Origin: Desulfarculales bacterium UBA702
GTDB lineage: Bacteria > Desulfobacterota > Syntrophobacteria > Syntrophobacterales > Syntrophobacteraceae
Length of the DNA stretch: 64,000 nt
Direction of reading: 5' to 3'
NCBI GenBank assembly: GCA_002298165.1
Contig: DBMI01000030.1
Coordinates: 16,501-80,500 of the forward strand
Under the pieces are notes generated by a model that searched no databases, was not told where the DNA came from, and worked only from the letters and a program-made list of their open reading frames with translations. A program made the translations under genes and the position numbers. Position 1 is the first letter of the stretch; each line of letters begins with the position of its first letter. Of this stretch, positions 19,701-26,461 are shown in pieces.

Positions 19701-20194
19701 AGGAAGCGAATTTCGACGTGGCGAGCCTGGATTTCAGCGATTCGAAAACCAGGCGAACCATTGAGAGCATGTATGTCGAAAAATATGGAAAAAAAGGGTT
19801 GGATGAGGTGGACAACGCGATAAAGAAAGGAGAAGTAAAAGCGAGAGAAACTTCCCGGGATTCAGCTCAAAAAAAGCGCGGCAAGGCAGGCATTGCCTCA
19901 AAGCTTTTTTCCGCCACCGAAATCTATAAAGTAGTACCAGGAATGAAAAGTCCGGAGCAATCAGACTTGCTTGCTGGAGAACTTTTCGCACGTCTCGTTG
20001 AAAACGAGCAAGTTCCGGAAAATGATCTGCTGGATCTTGCAAAAAACCGCGGGCATTCGATAACATTGGAGTTTGAACAACTCGGTATTACAGGCATTGA
20101 CAGGATTGAAACAAAGGAACCGGAGGCCGCCCCCGGAGAAGAAGGGCTTTCAGCCAAGCTGGTGCTCGACAGCATCAAGGCTCGGCAGCAATGA
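16799..20194 (+). CDS. DUF748/AsmA-like giant envelope protein
   Basis: This protein of 1131 residues starts at TTG 16799, preceded by AGAAGG. It has an N-terminal membrane helix (residues about 13-35). A very long periplasmic part of repeating beta-strand units follows (patterns such as LDLSTDYRLDLNGPDLQL), as in AsmA/TamB-like DUF748 proteins. Near residue 900 the segment FDSIMFDPGRAELEPPEKEK resembles the OmpA-like region that closes DUF748 proteins. The C-terminal 200 residues are charged and partly helical. AsmA-like proteins are thought to help lipid transport or outer-membrane homeostasis; the role here is inferred. It is a single-gene unit with its own terminator. Confidence 0.85.
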   Translation: MKNVASRILYSRYFLAVTGILVLYTMLGFLIAPMTAVWYFPRYCKNNLNCLGSIGKLSLNPFLMTIEASDFKIDGSEGDPLAGFQRLFIEFKPSGLFDRTARFAKLIVERPTINLVIERDGSIKLPVTATQANDAESKEEDQKPPSDPPKFLFESVSVTGGELLVTDTRASSPATLSIKDISLDFKNISTIRKNTGTCSISAKTTASEALQAEGELCLLPFSTKGRISFSGIMAETPWNFISDSLNLDHPSGKLDLSTDYRLDLNGPDLQLVLENLSVGLSGVSLKLRGENRSFFELGKLAVESASFDLASNSLMVGKISAEGGKLHLKAGEDGRMNLDRIVRTTSTAPAAAQSGGSPKPPTHGPGLKIKVDSLELKDFLSEATLDKKATPGPVFETKSLLVNSAELDFKRRDLQVSKVRLDGVHLDAGIDKDGKLNAAILFAGGGNKSTTNVDVPTSHPENAWAFLIKEFELANSRFAFSDYGLSERPIFNITDLNARLENIGGKSPIGVDLKLATDQGGKFAFQGKVNPTSQSVEAKFNLEKLVLTPFEPYLSRFLDLTLKSAAISAEGLLRYAVPESGSKLSYEGSLGVDNLNLLQPSSKEPLFGFAAMRVPSLRLTLEPNKLEVDRIDFAKPFGELIIAEDKTVNLKKLMKEQPATNSAPPREVSKKESAVPAASIGVQKSQGSFSYNIGSIKVEEGKLLFADLSLQPKFMSRIHDLNGTVAKLSSEPGTVSKIVLDGGVDRYGSAKVRGSLDPGDYKRSTDLSLIFRNVEMSSINPYSGKFAGRKIVSGKLSLDLNYKIEGSKLVGDNKIIVDKLVLGEHVNSPDAVNLPLDLALAILSDSNGRIEIGLPVEGDLSNPQFAMGPLIWKAFTSMLTKVVTAPFRALGNLLGGKSEDNFDSIMFDPGRAELEPPEKEKLKRVSEALKEKPLLRLSIVGRYSAEVDSGVLKDLAVRRQIAKRMGIKEANFDVASLDFSDSKTRRTIESMYVEKYGKKGLDEVDNAIKKGEVKARETSRDSAQKKRGKAGIASKLFSATEIYKVVPGMKSPEQSDLLAGELFARLVENEQVPENDLLDLAKNRGHSITLEFEQLGITGIDRIETKEPEAAPGEEGLSAKLVLDSIKARQQ

Positions 20195-20200
20195 ATATGG

Positions 20201-20233
20201 AAGGGGCCGATCCCGTTGGGACCGGCCCTTTTT
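20201..20233 (+). terminator. rho-independent terminator after the DUF748 gene
   Basis: It has a GC-rich stem (GGGCCGATCCC paired with GGGACCGGCCC, one mismatch), a GTT loop and a run of five T on the plus strand. It starts 7 bp after the stop codon. Confidence 0.85.
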
Positions 20234-20285
20234 CCAGTCAGTGGACTCACTGGTATCGATTAGGTAAATATTTTACCCAGTGAAA

Positions 20286-20432
20286 CTAGGGACCGAATAC
20301 GTAAAGAAAATCAAGACTTCGAAATTTCCACTCGCCGTCATCACAGACGTAGAGGTCAGCGAAATTCGAGATGTTATCTCCGCTCGCATAAACTTTCCCA
20401 TCGAGAGTGCACGATCTTTTTTCGGCTTCCAT
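20286..20432 (-). CDS. 48-residue Cys-containing small protein
   Basis: ATG 20432 is chosen because AGGAGG sits five bases upstream. A longer frame exists but has no such site. The peptide reads EKRSCTLDGKVYASGDN and then LYVCDDGEWKFRS. The spacing of two Cys, a Gly-Lys-x-Tyr and a final Asp-Gly-Glu-Trp resembles the small DUF1496-like proteins (C-x-Y-x-G-K-x-Y, then C-x-x-G-x-W). No signal peptide is visible, so it is probably cytoplasmic. Function unknown. It stands alone between the DUF748 gene and two other tiny minus-strand frames. Confidence 0.6.
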   Translation of the reverse strand: MEAEKRSCTLDGKVYASGDNISNFADLYVCDDGEWKFRSLDFLYVFGP

Positions 20433-20684
20433 GATATCCTCCTGCCCGCATAAAACACCGGGAGCAATTCGCAATTTCCGACAAGTTAAAAAATCCTGCA
20501 AAAGAACTTCTTGCAAACGATAATCACTCGCCCGCATTCGAGCAACAGGATGAATTAGGCTAAAATGCATGCGGGAGAACCAACCGATTCCACCGCACTT
20601 TTGAGGCTGGCGATTAATCAGCATCAGTCATCGAACAAAAGGAAAAGGGAAGGCAAAAACTTGCAGAATGAAGAGCTGTTTGCT

Positions 20685-20834
20685 TTAATGCTCACACTTC
20701 ACGCCTGCCTCCGATGTAGTTGGTGCAGCCAATGCCCCAGAAGCAGCAAAAAGCACAAGCAAAAACACAGCCAGACGGATTTGATGGATGTGAGCCGCAT
20801 CCGCGGCCAATTCGGTGAACTTGAACTCTTCCAC
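20685..20834 (-). CDS. possible 49-residue exported peptide
   Basis: The frame starts at GTG 20834 and contains a good signal-peptide-like core (QIRLAVFLLVLFAASGALA) ending in A-L-A, followed by a 14-residue tail with one Cys (TSEAGVKCEH). AGGAGG lies upstream but 17 bases away, too far for a normal start, so expression is doubtful. A different frame of the same stretch is also open. Listed because its layout matches the neighbouring tiny lipoprotein frame; treat as tentative. Confidence 0.25.
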   Translation of the reverse strand: MEEFKFTELAADAAHIHQIRLAVFLLVLFAASGALAAPTTSEAGVKCEH

Positions 20835-20919
20835 GACTACTCACAACGCCACCTCCTGTTACAGCAACCACTTTCAGCAATTAAAGAACGGCTTAGACAT
20901 CGAGATAGGAATCTTGTCC

Positions 20920-21060
20920 TTATCTGTCCAAAGCGTGACTTACGCCCGTCCTCACCCGATATGAGCCGCCATACAGGACCTGGGGGTCGAACTTCGCTCC
21001 GTCGGCCGAAGTGCACGCCGATAAGAGCAACGCGAATAAGGCAGGTAAAATAGGTTTCAT
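20920..21060 (-). CDS. 46-residue putative lipoprotein
   Basis: ATG 21060 opens a short frame reading MKPILPALFALLLSACTS, which is a complete type II signal peptide with lipobox LLSAC (Cys at residue 16). A 30-residue mature part follows, with KFDPQVLYGGSYRVRTG. Its size and layout recall entericidin-like small lipoproteins, but I see no real sequence match. The ribosome-binding site is weak (GGAAAAG). It lies about 400 bp upstream of, and divergent from, the first secreted paralogue. Confidence 0.4.
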   Translation of the reverse strand: MKPILPALFALLLSACTSADGAKFDPQVLYGGSYRVRTGVSHALDR

Positions 21061-21403
21061 GCAGACTTTTCCAGTAAAGTGAGAGAGGGCGGCGGGGCTC
21101 GTTTCAATCCACCTGTTGCATTCGTATGCCCCAATTATGTACTTTCATTTTTAAAATGACGAGCAAAAATTGCACTCCAACTATGGTCATTTCTTTGTTC
21201 AACAAGGAAACTGTAAATTAGAACAACTAACATGCCATTCGTGGTATTTAGGACCGCAAATCTGTGATAACAGGCGATAATATCATGCTATTATGACCTA
21301 ACCACTCGGTTACCCATTTTTTTATTGCGTCAAATGCCACATGTCTTATCCTATATGCAGAACGTTTGGTAATTGATGTACGGTCTACTCAATCAGAGAC
21401 AGT

Positions 21404-21415
21404 TCAGTTAACTGA
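21404..21415. promoter_or_regulatory. 12-bp palindrome upstream of secreted paralogue 1
   Basis: TCAGTTAACTGA is a perfect palindrome 52 bp before the start codon. Ten of its twelve bases recur at the same relative place in front of paralogue 2 (22509-22520). Conservation of both site and position suggests an operator or part of the promoter. Confidence 0.5.
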
Positions 21416-21423
21416 TAATACCT

Positions 21424-21444
21424 TCAGGCATATTCTTTGCCTGA
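21424..21444 (+). promoter_or_regulatory. conserved leader hairpin / sigma54-like element, copy 1
   Basis: TCAGGCA and TGCCTGA form a perfect 7-bp stem with a 7-base loop, 22 bp before the ATG. The counterpart in front of paralogue 2 keeps the stem while changing bases, including one A-T to G-C pair change. The same bases also read GGCA-N6-TTGC, a very good sigma54 -24/-12 match. Which reading is correct cannot be settled here: a sigma54 start would fall next to the AAGGAG ribosome-binding site. Confidence 0.45.
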
Positions 21445-21466
21445 CTATTGCTAAGGAGCATACATA

Positions 21467-22117
21467 ATGAATAAAATATTTGTACTTGCTATAGGTCTGC
21501 TCATCATGGGCATACCTGCATTAGCTTCAGCTACAGCTATGGGCGCAAAGGGCTTTACTGATGATGGCACAGGAGCCAAATCATTTGAATTCGATAGCAT
21601 GAAAACAGTATCTGGAACCATGCTTGGCGATGACCTTTTTAATCGCGGAGTATTCGGATCAACTGACGATCACGTGCTGAAATCAGCCAAAGGGAAGCTC
21701 GGCGACGATGGTAAACTTTCAATTGATGTTTCCGGCCTCGTTAAGGCAGCCGATCACGTCAATTCAGAGGCCGCTTTTAGTGCTGTCGCAAGCTGCACGG
21801 ATGATCTCGGCAATGTCGTCAATGTTGCAACGAAAGATTGGCATGCCGCCGATGATTCAGGAAATGTAAGCATCAAGGAAGATCTGGCGAATTTTCCCAA
21901 AACCTGTCTTGAGCCGATGATTTTCGTGACAGGCATGGAAGGCAACGCGTTCGCTTTCGCTGACAGCTCCTTCAAAGAGCTCAGGTCTGCCAAGGAAGCA
22001 ACGGCAGCGAAAACCGACGACAAGACTAAGTCAGTAGTCAAGACTTCCGACGACAAGACTAAGTCAGTAGTCAAGACTTCCGACAACAAAAGTAAATCAT
22101 CCAAAGCAAGCTATTGA
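21467..22117 (+). CDS. secreted protein, paralogue 1, with Lys-rich repeat tail
   Basis: This 216-residue protein has a signal peptide (KIFVLAIGLLIMGIPALASA). It has no motif from a family I can name. It shares with the protein at 22574-23182 the blocks FDSMK, FNRGVF, a Cys in SCTDDLGNVVN/SCLDDSGAVTN, AADSSG-like turns and CLEPMIFVTG. Those two conserved Cys could form a disulfide. The C-terminal tail is built from a tandem 11-residue repeat (DDKTKSVVKTS) and is basic and Ser/Thr-rich, absent from the paralogue. AAGGAG precedes the ATG. Likely periplasmic or extracellular; function unknown. Confidence 0.8.
   Translation: MNKIFVLAIGLLIMGIPALASATAMGAKGFTDDGTGAKSFEFDSMKTVSGTMLGDDLFNRGVFGSTDDHVLKSAKGKLGDDGKLSIDVSGLVKAADHVNSEAAFSAVASCTDDLGNVVNVATKDWHAADDSGNVSIKEDLANFPKTCLEPMIFVTGMEGNAFAFADSSFKELRSAKEATAAKTDDKTKSVVKTSDDKTKSVVKTSDNKSKSSKASY
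22015..22080 (+). repeat. two perfect 33-bp tandem repeats
   Basis: Copies at 22015-22047 and 22048-22080 are identical, followed by a partial diverged third copy. Each encodes DDKTKSVVKTS, in frame. Perfect identity at DNA level implies a recent expansion. Confidence 0.9.
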
Positions 22118-22226
22118 TGTTCAAAGGCAGCGCGGGGTAGCTAATCCCTCCAGTGGTTAAGTGACCACTTCGGGTCCCGCGTGTATTGTTTACTGATAAT
22201 GGGCTTTATTGCACACGGTTCAAGTA

Positions 22227-22254
22227 CGGAGGATTCACCCTTATGAATCCTCCG
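22227..22254 (+). terminator. hairpin terminator after paralogue 1
   Basis: CGGAGGATTCA pairs perfectly with TGAATCCTCCG across a 6-base loop, followed by CTTTCTT. It lies 110 bp past the stop codon. The core GAGGATTCA/TGAATCCTC is the same as in the hairpin after paralogue 2. Confidence 0.7.
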
Positions 22255-22508
22255 CTTTCTTGGGCAGGCGTAATCCTCTGTAAAGTGACCGCATCTTCGA
22301 AATCAGAACCGCCCTTTGGATGTCCGAACCAATTTTCATTGGGAATTAAAATTCGACCATCTCCTTCCCGATAACATGCTGTTTATATTACACTATTATT
22401 TGACGCCCGGGGGATTGGCGCTTTGCTCTTGCGTCACAAAACTCATGCCTTATTCTATTATCATAAAAGCTTGTGATGTAATCGCCAAATTACAAAATCA
22501 CATAAATC

Positions 22509-22520
22509 TCAGTTAACTAA
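22509..22520. promoter_or_regulatory. palindrome upstream of secreted paralogue 2
   Basis: TCAGTTAACTAA matches the perfect palindrome in front of paralogue 1 at ten of twelve positions, again about 54 bp before the start codon. Confidence 0.45.
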
Positions 22521-22528
22521 TAGAATAT

Positions 22529-22548
22529 TCGGGTACGTCTATGCCCGA
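22529..22548 (+). promoter_or_regulatory. conserved leader hairpin, copy 2
   Basis: TCGGGTA and TGCCCGA pair over seven positions (one G-T wobble) around a 6-base loop, 26 bp before the ATG. Compared with copy 1 the third pair has changed from A-T to G-C, which favours selection on pairing. The sigma54-like reading is much weaker here. Confidence 0.4.
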
Positions 22549-22573
22549 GTAATACCTTGAGGAGCGTGCAAAC

Positions 22574-23182
22574 ATGAAGAAGATATTTATAGCCATATTA
22601 GGAGTGCTTTTGATGAGCGTTCCTATGGTTACATTAGCGTGGACGCCAATGGGAGCAGCAGATAAAATCTTATTAAAGGACTCCTTTTCAAAAGTTGGTG
22701 ACAATGACGTCCTTGAGTTTGACAGTATGAAAGCCGCCGCTGGCGATATCGTTGGCACAGATGCCTTTAACCGCGGAGTATTCGCGGCATCGGCCGATTG
22801 GCAGATACATAAAGGTAGAGGCGAAGTGGAAACAGATGGTTTTCTTTCAGTAAAAGTTAAGGGCCTCGTACAGGCTTCAGACCTTACCAATCCCGAATCT
22901 GCTTTTGGCGCTGTCGTGAGCTGCCTGGATGATTCCGGCGCAGTCACCAACATAGCTACGGCAGCAACTTACGCTGCGGATTCGTCAGGGTTCGCGGAGT
23001 TTTCCGAGACACTGTCAGGTTTTCCCACAACCTGCCTTGAACCGATGGTCTTCGTGACCGGTTCCGATGGCAGCTTCCTCGCCTATGCTGACAGCACCAT
23101 GTCGGCCGAGAAGAACCACAAGACCAAAGCCGGTTTCATGGAAGAGTTCCGCAAAGATAAAGCCGGTAACATGCATAAATAA
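22574..23182 (+). CDS. secreted protein, paralogue 2
   Basis: This 202-residue protein has a signal peptide (KKIFIAILGVLLMSVPMVTLA) and GAGGAG nine bases before the ATG. It aligns along its length with paralogue 1: FDSMKAAAG, DAFNRGVFAAS, the Cys in VSCLDDSGAVTN, and the Cys in FPTTCLEPMVFVTGSDG. It lacks the repeat tail and instead ends in a short charged stretch (KAGFMEEFRKDKAGN). I do not recognise the family. The tandem arrangement, with matching leader and terminator hairpins, shows that the whole transcription unit was duplicated. Confidence 0.8.
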   Translation: MKKIFIAILGVLLMSVPMVTLAWTPMGAADKILLKDSFSKVGDNDVLEFDSMKAAAGDIVGTDAFNRGVFAASADWQIHKGRGEVETDGFLSVKVKGLVQASDLTNPESAFGAVVSCLDDSGAVTNIATAATYAADSSGFAEFSETLSGFPTTCLEPMVFVTGSDGSFLAYADSTMSAEKNHKTKAGFMEEFRKDKAGNMHK

Positions 23183-23252
23183 CAGGGATAACTGCTGACG
23201 ATCATATCCGTTTGGCTGCATTTTCGTCGCACTGCGGCCAATCATAAGGAGA

Positions 23253-23279
23253 TGAGGATTCAGCGATGCTGAATCCTCA
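23253..23279. terminator. hairpin between convergent genes
   Basis: TGAGGATTCAGC pairs perfectly with GCTGAATCCTCA over 12 bp around a 3-base loop. It lies between the stops of paralogue 2 and the HDOD gene and could serve both. No long T-run follows on the plus strand (AACCATTTCTC). Confidence 0.6.
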
Positions 23280-23358
23280 AACCATTTCTCGAGTTTGCCT
23301 CACTATGTATAAAGGAACATGGGTAAAAGAACGCGAGCAGAGAAGTGACGATGGCTTT

Positions 23359-24549
23359 TTAGGGGATCGGTGAAGGACCGGGCGGCATTTGTGCAAGGAC
23401 TTTCTCAAGCCTTTCTGCTTCTTTCATAATCATTTTCGCATAACGCCCCGCCTCGGAATCCGGGTCCAGCGAAGTTGCAAGTCTTCGGGCAAAACCGCCG
23501 ACTGCCATAAGAGGATTGCGGATCTCGTGCGCTACTGCTTCGAGGGTGTCTGCAACAGCTTTTTCTTTGTGGTCGATTGTAACGAAGGAAGGGAGCTTCC
23601 TGTGATGCTCGTCAACCGTGAGCTGCGAGGCTGCAATCGAGATTCGGCTCAGCGCCAGGTTTGCCCGTTCCATAATTACCATAAGGTCCTTGTCTTTATT
23701 AATTTCAAGCTTTAGACCCTTGGCTATGTCTTCGACCTGGGTGAATGTTTCTAGCACAATTTCGTGGACCGCTTCCCGACGCAGTCCCAGTAGTCTTTCC
23801 GCCTCGGCGTAGAACTTCCGGAAAGCTCCTGGAGCTTTGAGAAGAATCCTTGAAAAAAGTCTGGCCAGATCACAGAGCACACAAAGCACGGGAGCTCCGG
23901 AAGCCCGGGCCCCTTCATCGTGGAATTCCTGGCATACCACTATATGTTCGGGGAATCTCCAATACCTGAGTGCAGCCGCACCGATTTGGCGATGGTCCAC
24001 CCCGAATGAATCCATTTCTTTTTCAAGCTGTTTTTTTAACGGTTCGATGTTCAGGCTGAAGTCGTTATTGCTGCCTTTAACAAGCAAGTCGAAAATTATA
24101 GGCAAGCCTATTTCGGAGATGAGCCCAGCCAGAAAAGCTTCGTCCGGGTCGGCGGCCTTTGACTTCAAGGCCATTGCCCTTGCCACAAGCGCCCGGTAAA
24201 GAGATACCCTCCAGAACAACTCATAGTCGAATCCTTCCACTTCCCCCATGGGAAAGGCCCCTCGAAGAGAAATGGACAGGACCATCAATCTTATTTGATT
24301 GAAGCCGAGTTTCATCACGGCATGAGAGAGCGAACCGGCGCTGTGTCCGAATCCGAAAAAAGCGCTATTGGCAAGATTGATGAGGCGAACCGTAAGGGAA
24401 GGATCTTTTTCGATGAGCCGTACAACCTGAGCTATCGGTGTATTGTCATCTGAAGCCAATTCCAGCAACTTGACGGCTACAACCGACAGAGGCGGCAATG
24501 AGTAACCTGATTCAAGCTTGGCGATAATTCTTTGCTTTGCTTCGTGCAT
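23359..24549 (-). CDS. HDOD domain protein with a HisKA-like end lacking a kinase domain
   Basis: This 396-residue protein has an HDOD domain at residues 15-210 (SLPPLSVVAVKLLELASDD, DPSLTVRLINLANSAFFG, then AAALRYWRFPEHI); HDOD proteins are metal-free-type HD relatives used in signalling. After a helical linker, residues about 340-390 carry a histidine-kinase dimerisation box, AVAHEIRNPLMAVGGFARR. The protein then ends, with no HATPase_c domain. It could be a phosphoacceptor, a dimerisation module, or a shortened kinase. It lies downstream of the dsr-linked gene at 24696-25280 with a 146-bp gap. Confidence 0.88.
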   Translation of the reverse strand: MHEAKQRIIAKLESGYSLPPLSVVAVKLLELASDDNTPIAQVVRLIEKDPSLTVRLINLANSAFFGFGHSAGSLSHAVMKLGFNQIRLMVLSISLRGAFPMGEVEGFDYELFWRVSLYRALVARAMALKSKAADPDEAFLAGLISEIGLPIIFDLLVKGSNNDFSLNIEPLKKQLEKEMDSFGVDHRQIGAAALRYWRFPEHIVVCQEFHDEGARASGAPVLCVLCDLARLFSRILLKAPGAFRKFYAEAERLLGLRREAVHEIVLETFTQVEDIAKGLKLEINKDKDLMVIMERANLALSRISIAASQLTVDEHHRKLPSFVTIDHKEKAVADTLEAVAHEIRNPLMAVGGFARRLATSLDPDSEAGRYAKMIMKEAERLEKVLAQMPPGPSPIP

Positions 24550-24695
24550 GTAGCCGCCACCCGAGTTTACAATTCTTTCCGATTGGAATGCGTTTGGTTC
24601 CTAAATTAATTCGGCAGAAAGAGGCTTCCACATTAGCATCTGCCAACGCAATATCGGCAACTCCGGGTGATATCATAAGGCAGGTCAGACAGGAA

Positions 24696-25280
24696 TCACA
24701 CCAGGGAGAGGAATATAAATTCCGAGCTAGTCAGATTCCCTGAAAACAGCACGTCGGCATCAATTACCTTCCCGTCCAGTTCGGCCCCCGTTATTACGCT
24801 TTCCAGTAAAGGCCGCTTAGCAACCAATGTTTCCTCAATCTCGGATGGGATCAGAGTCACTCCGGCACGCAATAATTCGGGCCCCATTTCATCTGAAACC
24901 AGGTTGAATAGTTTTATTCGCGCATGCCCCAGCCGCGACCGAGTCTGCTCGGCTTCAACCCGCTTGAGGGTTGGAGTGCGAAGATTTGCGAGGATGACGT
25001 CCTTGCGAAATATTGCCCCCACCAATCCAGGCAAAGCAGCGGAGAGCGCAATGACAGCACCGTCCACCAGGATTTCGGATTCGGGGTTATCAACCGCACT
25101 GCCATTCAGAAAAATTGTCTGCACCCTCTCCTCCAGGTATTTAGCAGGAAACCCAACACCCAGGAGTAGATCCTGCAAATTCAAACCAGATGAAAGCTCT
25201 ACGATGAACCCCCTCTGGAGAAGCGAGCAAAAAAGCGAAATTCGTTCAGGTTTTACGGCAAGTCTAAGTTTGGATACCAT
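24696..25280 (-). CDS. conserved protein downstream of dsrP, possible beta-grasp (ThiS/MoaD-like) domain
   Basis: This 194-residue protein is not of a family I can name. Residues about 25-100 (VELSSGLNLQDLLLGVGFPA, then TIFLNGSAVDNPESEILVDG and ALPGLVGAIFRK) have the strand-helix-loop order of beta-grasp sulfur-carrier-like folds. A 'LNG' turn and a DGA..ALSAALPGLVG stretch are present, but no C-terminal Gly-Gly tail. The C-terminal half is mixed. It follows dsrP by 23 bp on the same strand and is likely co-transcribed with the dsr operon, so a role in sulfur or redox metabolism is possible. No signal peptide. Confidence 0.65.
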   Translation of the reverse strand: MVSKLRLAVKPERISLFCSLLQRGFIVELSSGLNLQDLLLGVGFPAKYLEERVQTIFLNGSAVDNPESEILVDGAVIALSAALPGLVGAIFRKDVILANLRTPTLKRVEAEQTRSRLGHARIKLFNLVSDEMGPELLRAGVTLIPSEIEETLVAKRPLLESVITGAELDGKVIDADVLFSGNLTSSEFIFLSLV

Positions 25281-25303
25281 GTGGTCCGCTCCGGAATACC
25301 ACC

Positions 25304-26461
25304 CTAACGGGCGGCTTCGCTTTTGACCGAGATAGTAATTTTGTAAAAAATCGCCAAAATGAAAAATCCGACCGCCCAGACCCCCATAGCGATAATCAAC
25401 TCGGGAAGGGTCGGGGAATATTCGTATATCTGACCGAGCGGGTTAGGGATAAAACCTGCCACTACGAGCGATAGTCCCTTCTCTATCCATGTCGAGGCAA
25501 AAACGCATCCGGCTGCTCCGAGGAGCATTTTTTCGCTTTGCCGGGTGCCGGGGTTTAGGAGGAGCACCACAGCCGCCGCCGCAAGCACCACGAACAGCCA
25601 TGATACCCGTACCAGATTTTGGTGTCCATTCAGGCCGATGAAAAGGTATTTGAGGCTTTCCGAGTGTGACGGAACACCGCTATAGAATGCGGTGAAGAAT
25701 TCCAGGCCCAGTAAGAATAAATTGAAAAGCATGGCATAAGTCATAATAGTGGCAAGCTTGCCGATTGCATCTTTTCCCGGATCGAACCTGCTGTATTTCC
25801 TTATCAGGCAGCATAGCGCGATAAGCAGCGCGGGACCGGAGCAAAACGCCGAGGCAAGAAAGCGGACGGCCATGATAGAACTAAGCCAGTATTGCCGGGC
25901 CGGAAGCCCCGCATATATGAAAGCCGTCACTGTGTGAATGGATATAGCCCAAGGGATAGAGACGTATATCAGAGGCTTTACCCATCGGGGCAGGCAAGTG
26001 CCCTTGCGCTCAGCTTCGAGTGCGTTCCAACCGATAAACAGGTTCAGCAGCATATAGCCGCTTAATGCAACAACGTCCCAGAACAGAATCGAACCCGGCG
26101 ATGGATAGAAAATGATGTTCAGAATTCTAGAGGGTTTGCCAAGATCCACCATGACAAAGAGAAGGCTCATTGCGACCGCGGACACGGCGAGAAACTCCGC
26201 GAGGATAGTTATCCTTCCAAACGCCGCCACATCGTGAACATAAAATGGGAGCACCACGACCACGGCTGACGCCGCAACACCAACAAGGAATGTAAACTGC
26301 GCGATATAGATTCCCCACGAAACATCCCTGCTCATCCCGGTGACTGTAAGGCCGCGTTCATTCTGGATGAGGTATGCCGCTAATCCAACGGCCATAAGCG
26401 TGAGCAGGACGCCAAGAAGCTTGTAGTATCTCGAACTTCCGCTCAGGGCCCGCTCAAGCAT
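25304..26461 (-). CDS. dsrP: DsrP, NrfD-type quinol-interacting membrane subunit
   Basis: This 385-residue integral membrane protein of the NrfD/PsrC family has about ten hydrophobic helices. In the DsrMKJOP complex it exchanges electrons with the quinone pool and passes them to DsrO and DsrJ on the periplasmic side. SWGIYIAQFTFLVGVAASA near residue 45 is the typical NrfD N-terminal helix. The ATG at 26461 overlaps the dsrO stop by 8 bp. The C-terminus continues to a short cytoplasmic tail (KITISVKSEAAR). Confidence 0.93.
   Translation of the reverse strand: MLERALSGSSRYYKLLGVLLTLMAVGLAAYLIQNERGLTVTGMSRDVSWGIYIAQFTFLVGVAASAVVVVLPFYVHDVAAFGRITILAEFLAVSAVAMSLLFVMVDLGKPSRILNIIFYPSPGSILFWDVVALSGYMLLNLFIGWNALEAERKGTCLPRWVKPLIYVSIPWAISIHTVTAFIYAGLPARQYWLSSIMAVRFLASAFCSGPALLIALCCLIRKYSRFDPGKDAIGKLATIMTYAMLFNLFLLGLEFFTAFYSGVPSHSESLKYLFIGLNGHQNLVRVSWLFVVLAAAAVVLLLNPGTRQSEKMLLGAAGCVFASTWIEKGLSLVVAGFIPNPLGQIYEYSPTLPELIIAMGVWAVGFFILAIFYKITISVKSEAAR

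Noticed and set aside
20565..21053. 162-codon plus-strand frame
   Set aside because: Antisense to the three small minus-strand frames, with no ribosome-binding site and residue use unlike a protein.
21101..21112. GTTTCAATCCAC, the start of many CRISPR repeats
   Set aside because: Only one copy was found; there is no repeat-spacer array and no cas gene in the window.
21424..21444. Leader hairpin as a cyclic-di-GMP or other known riboswitch
   Set aside because: Far too short and without any conserved aptamer core.
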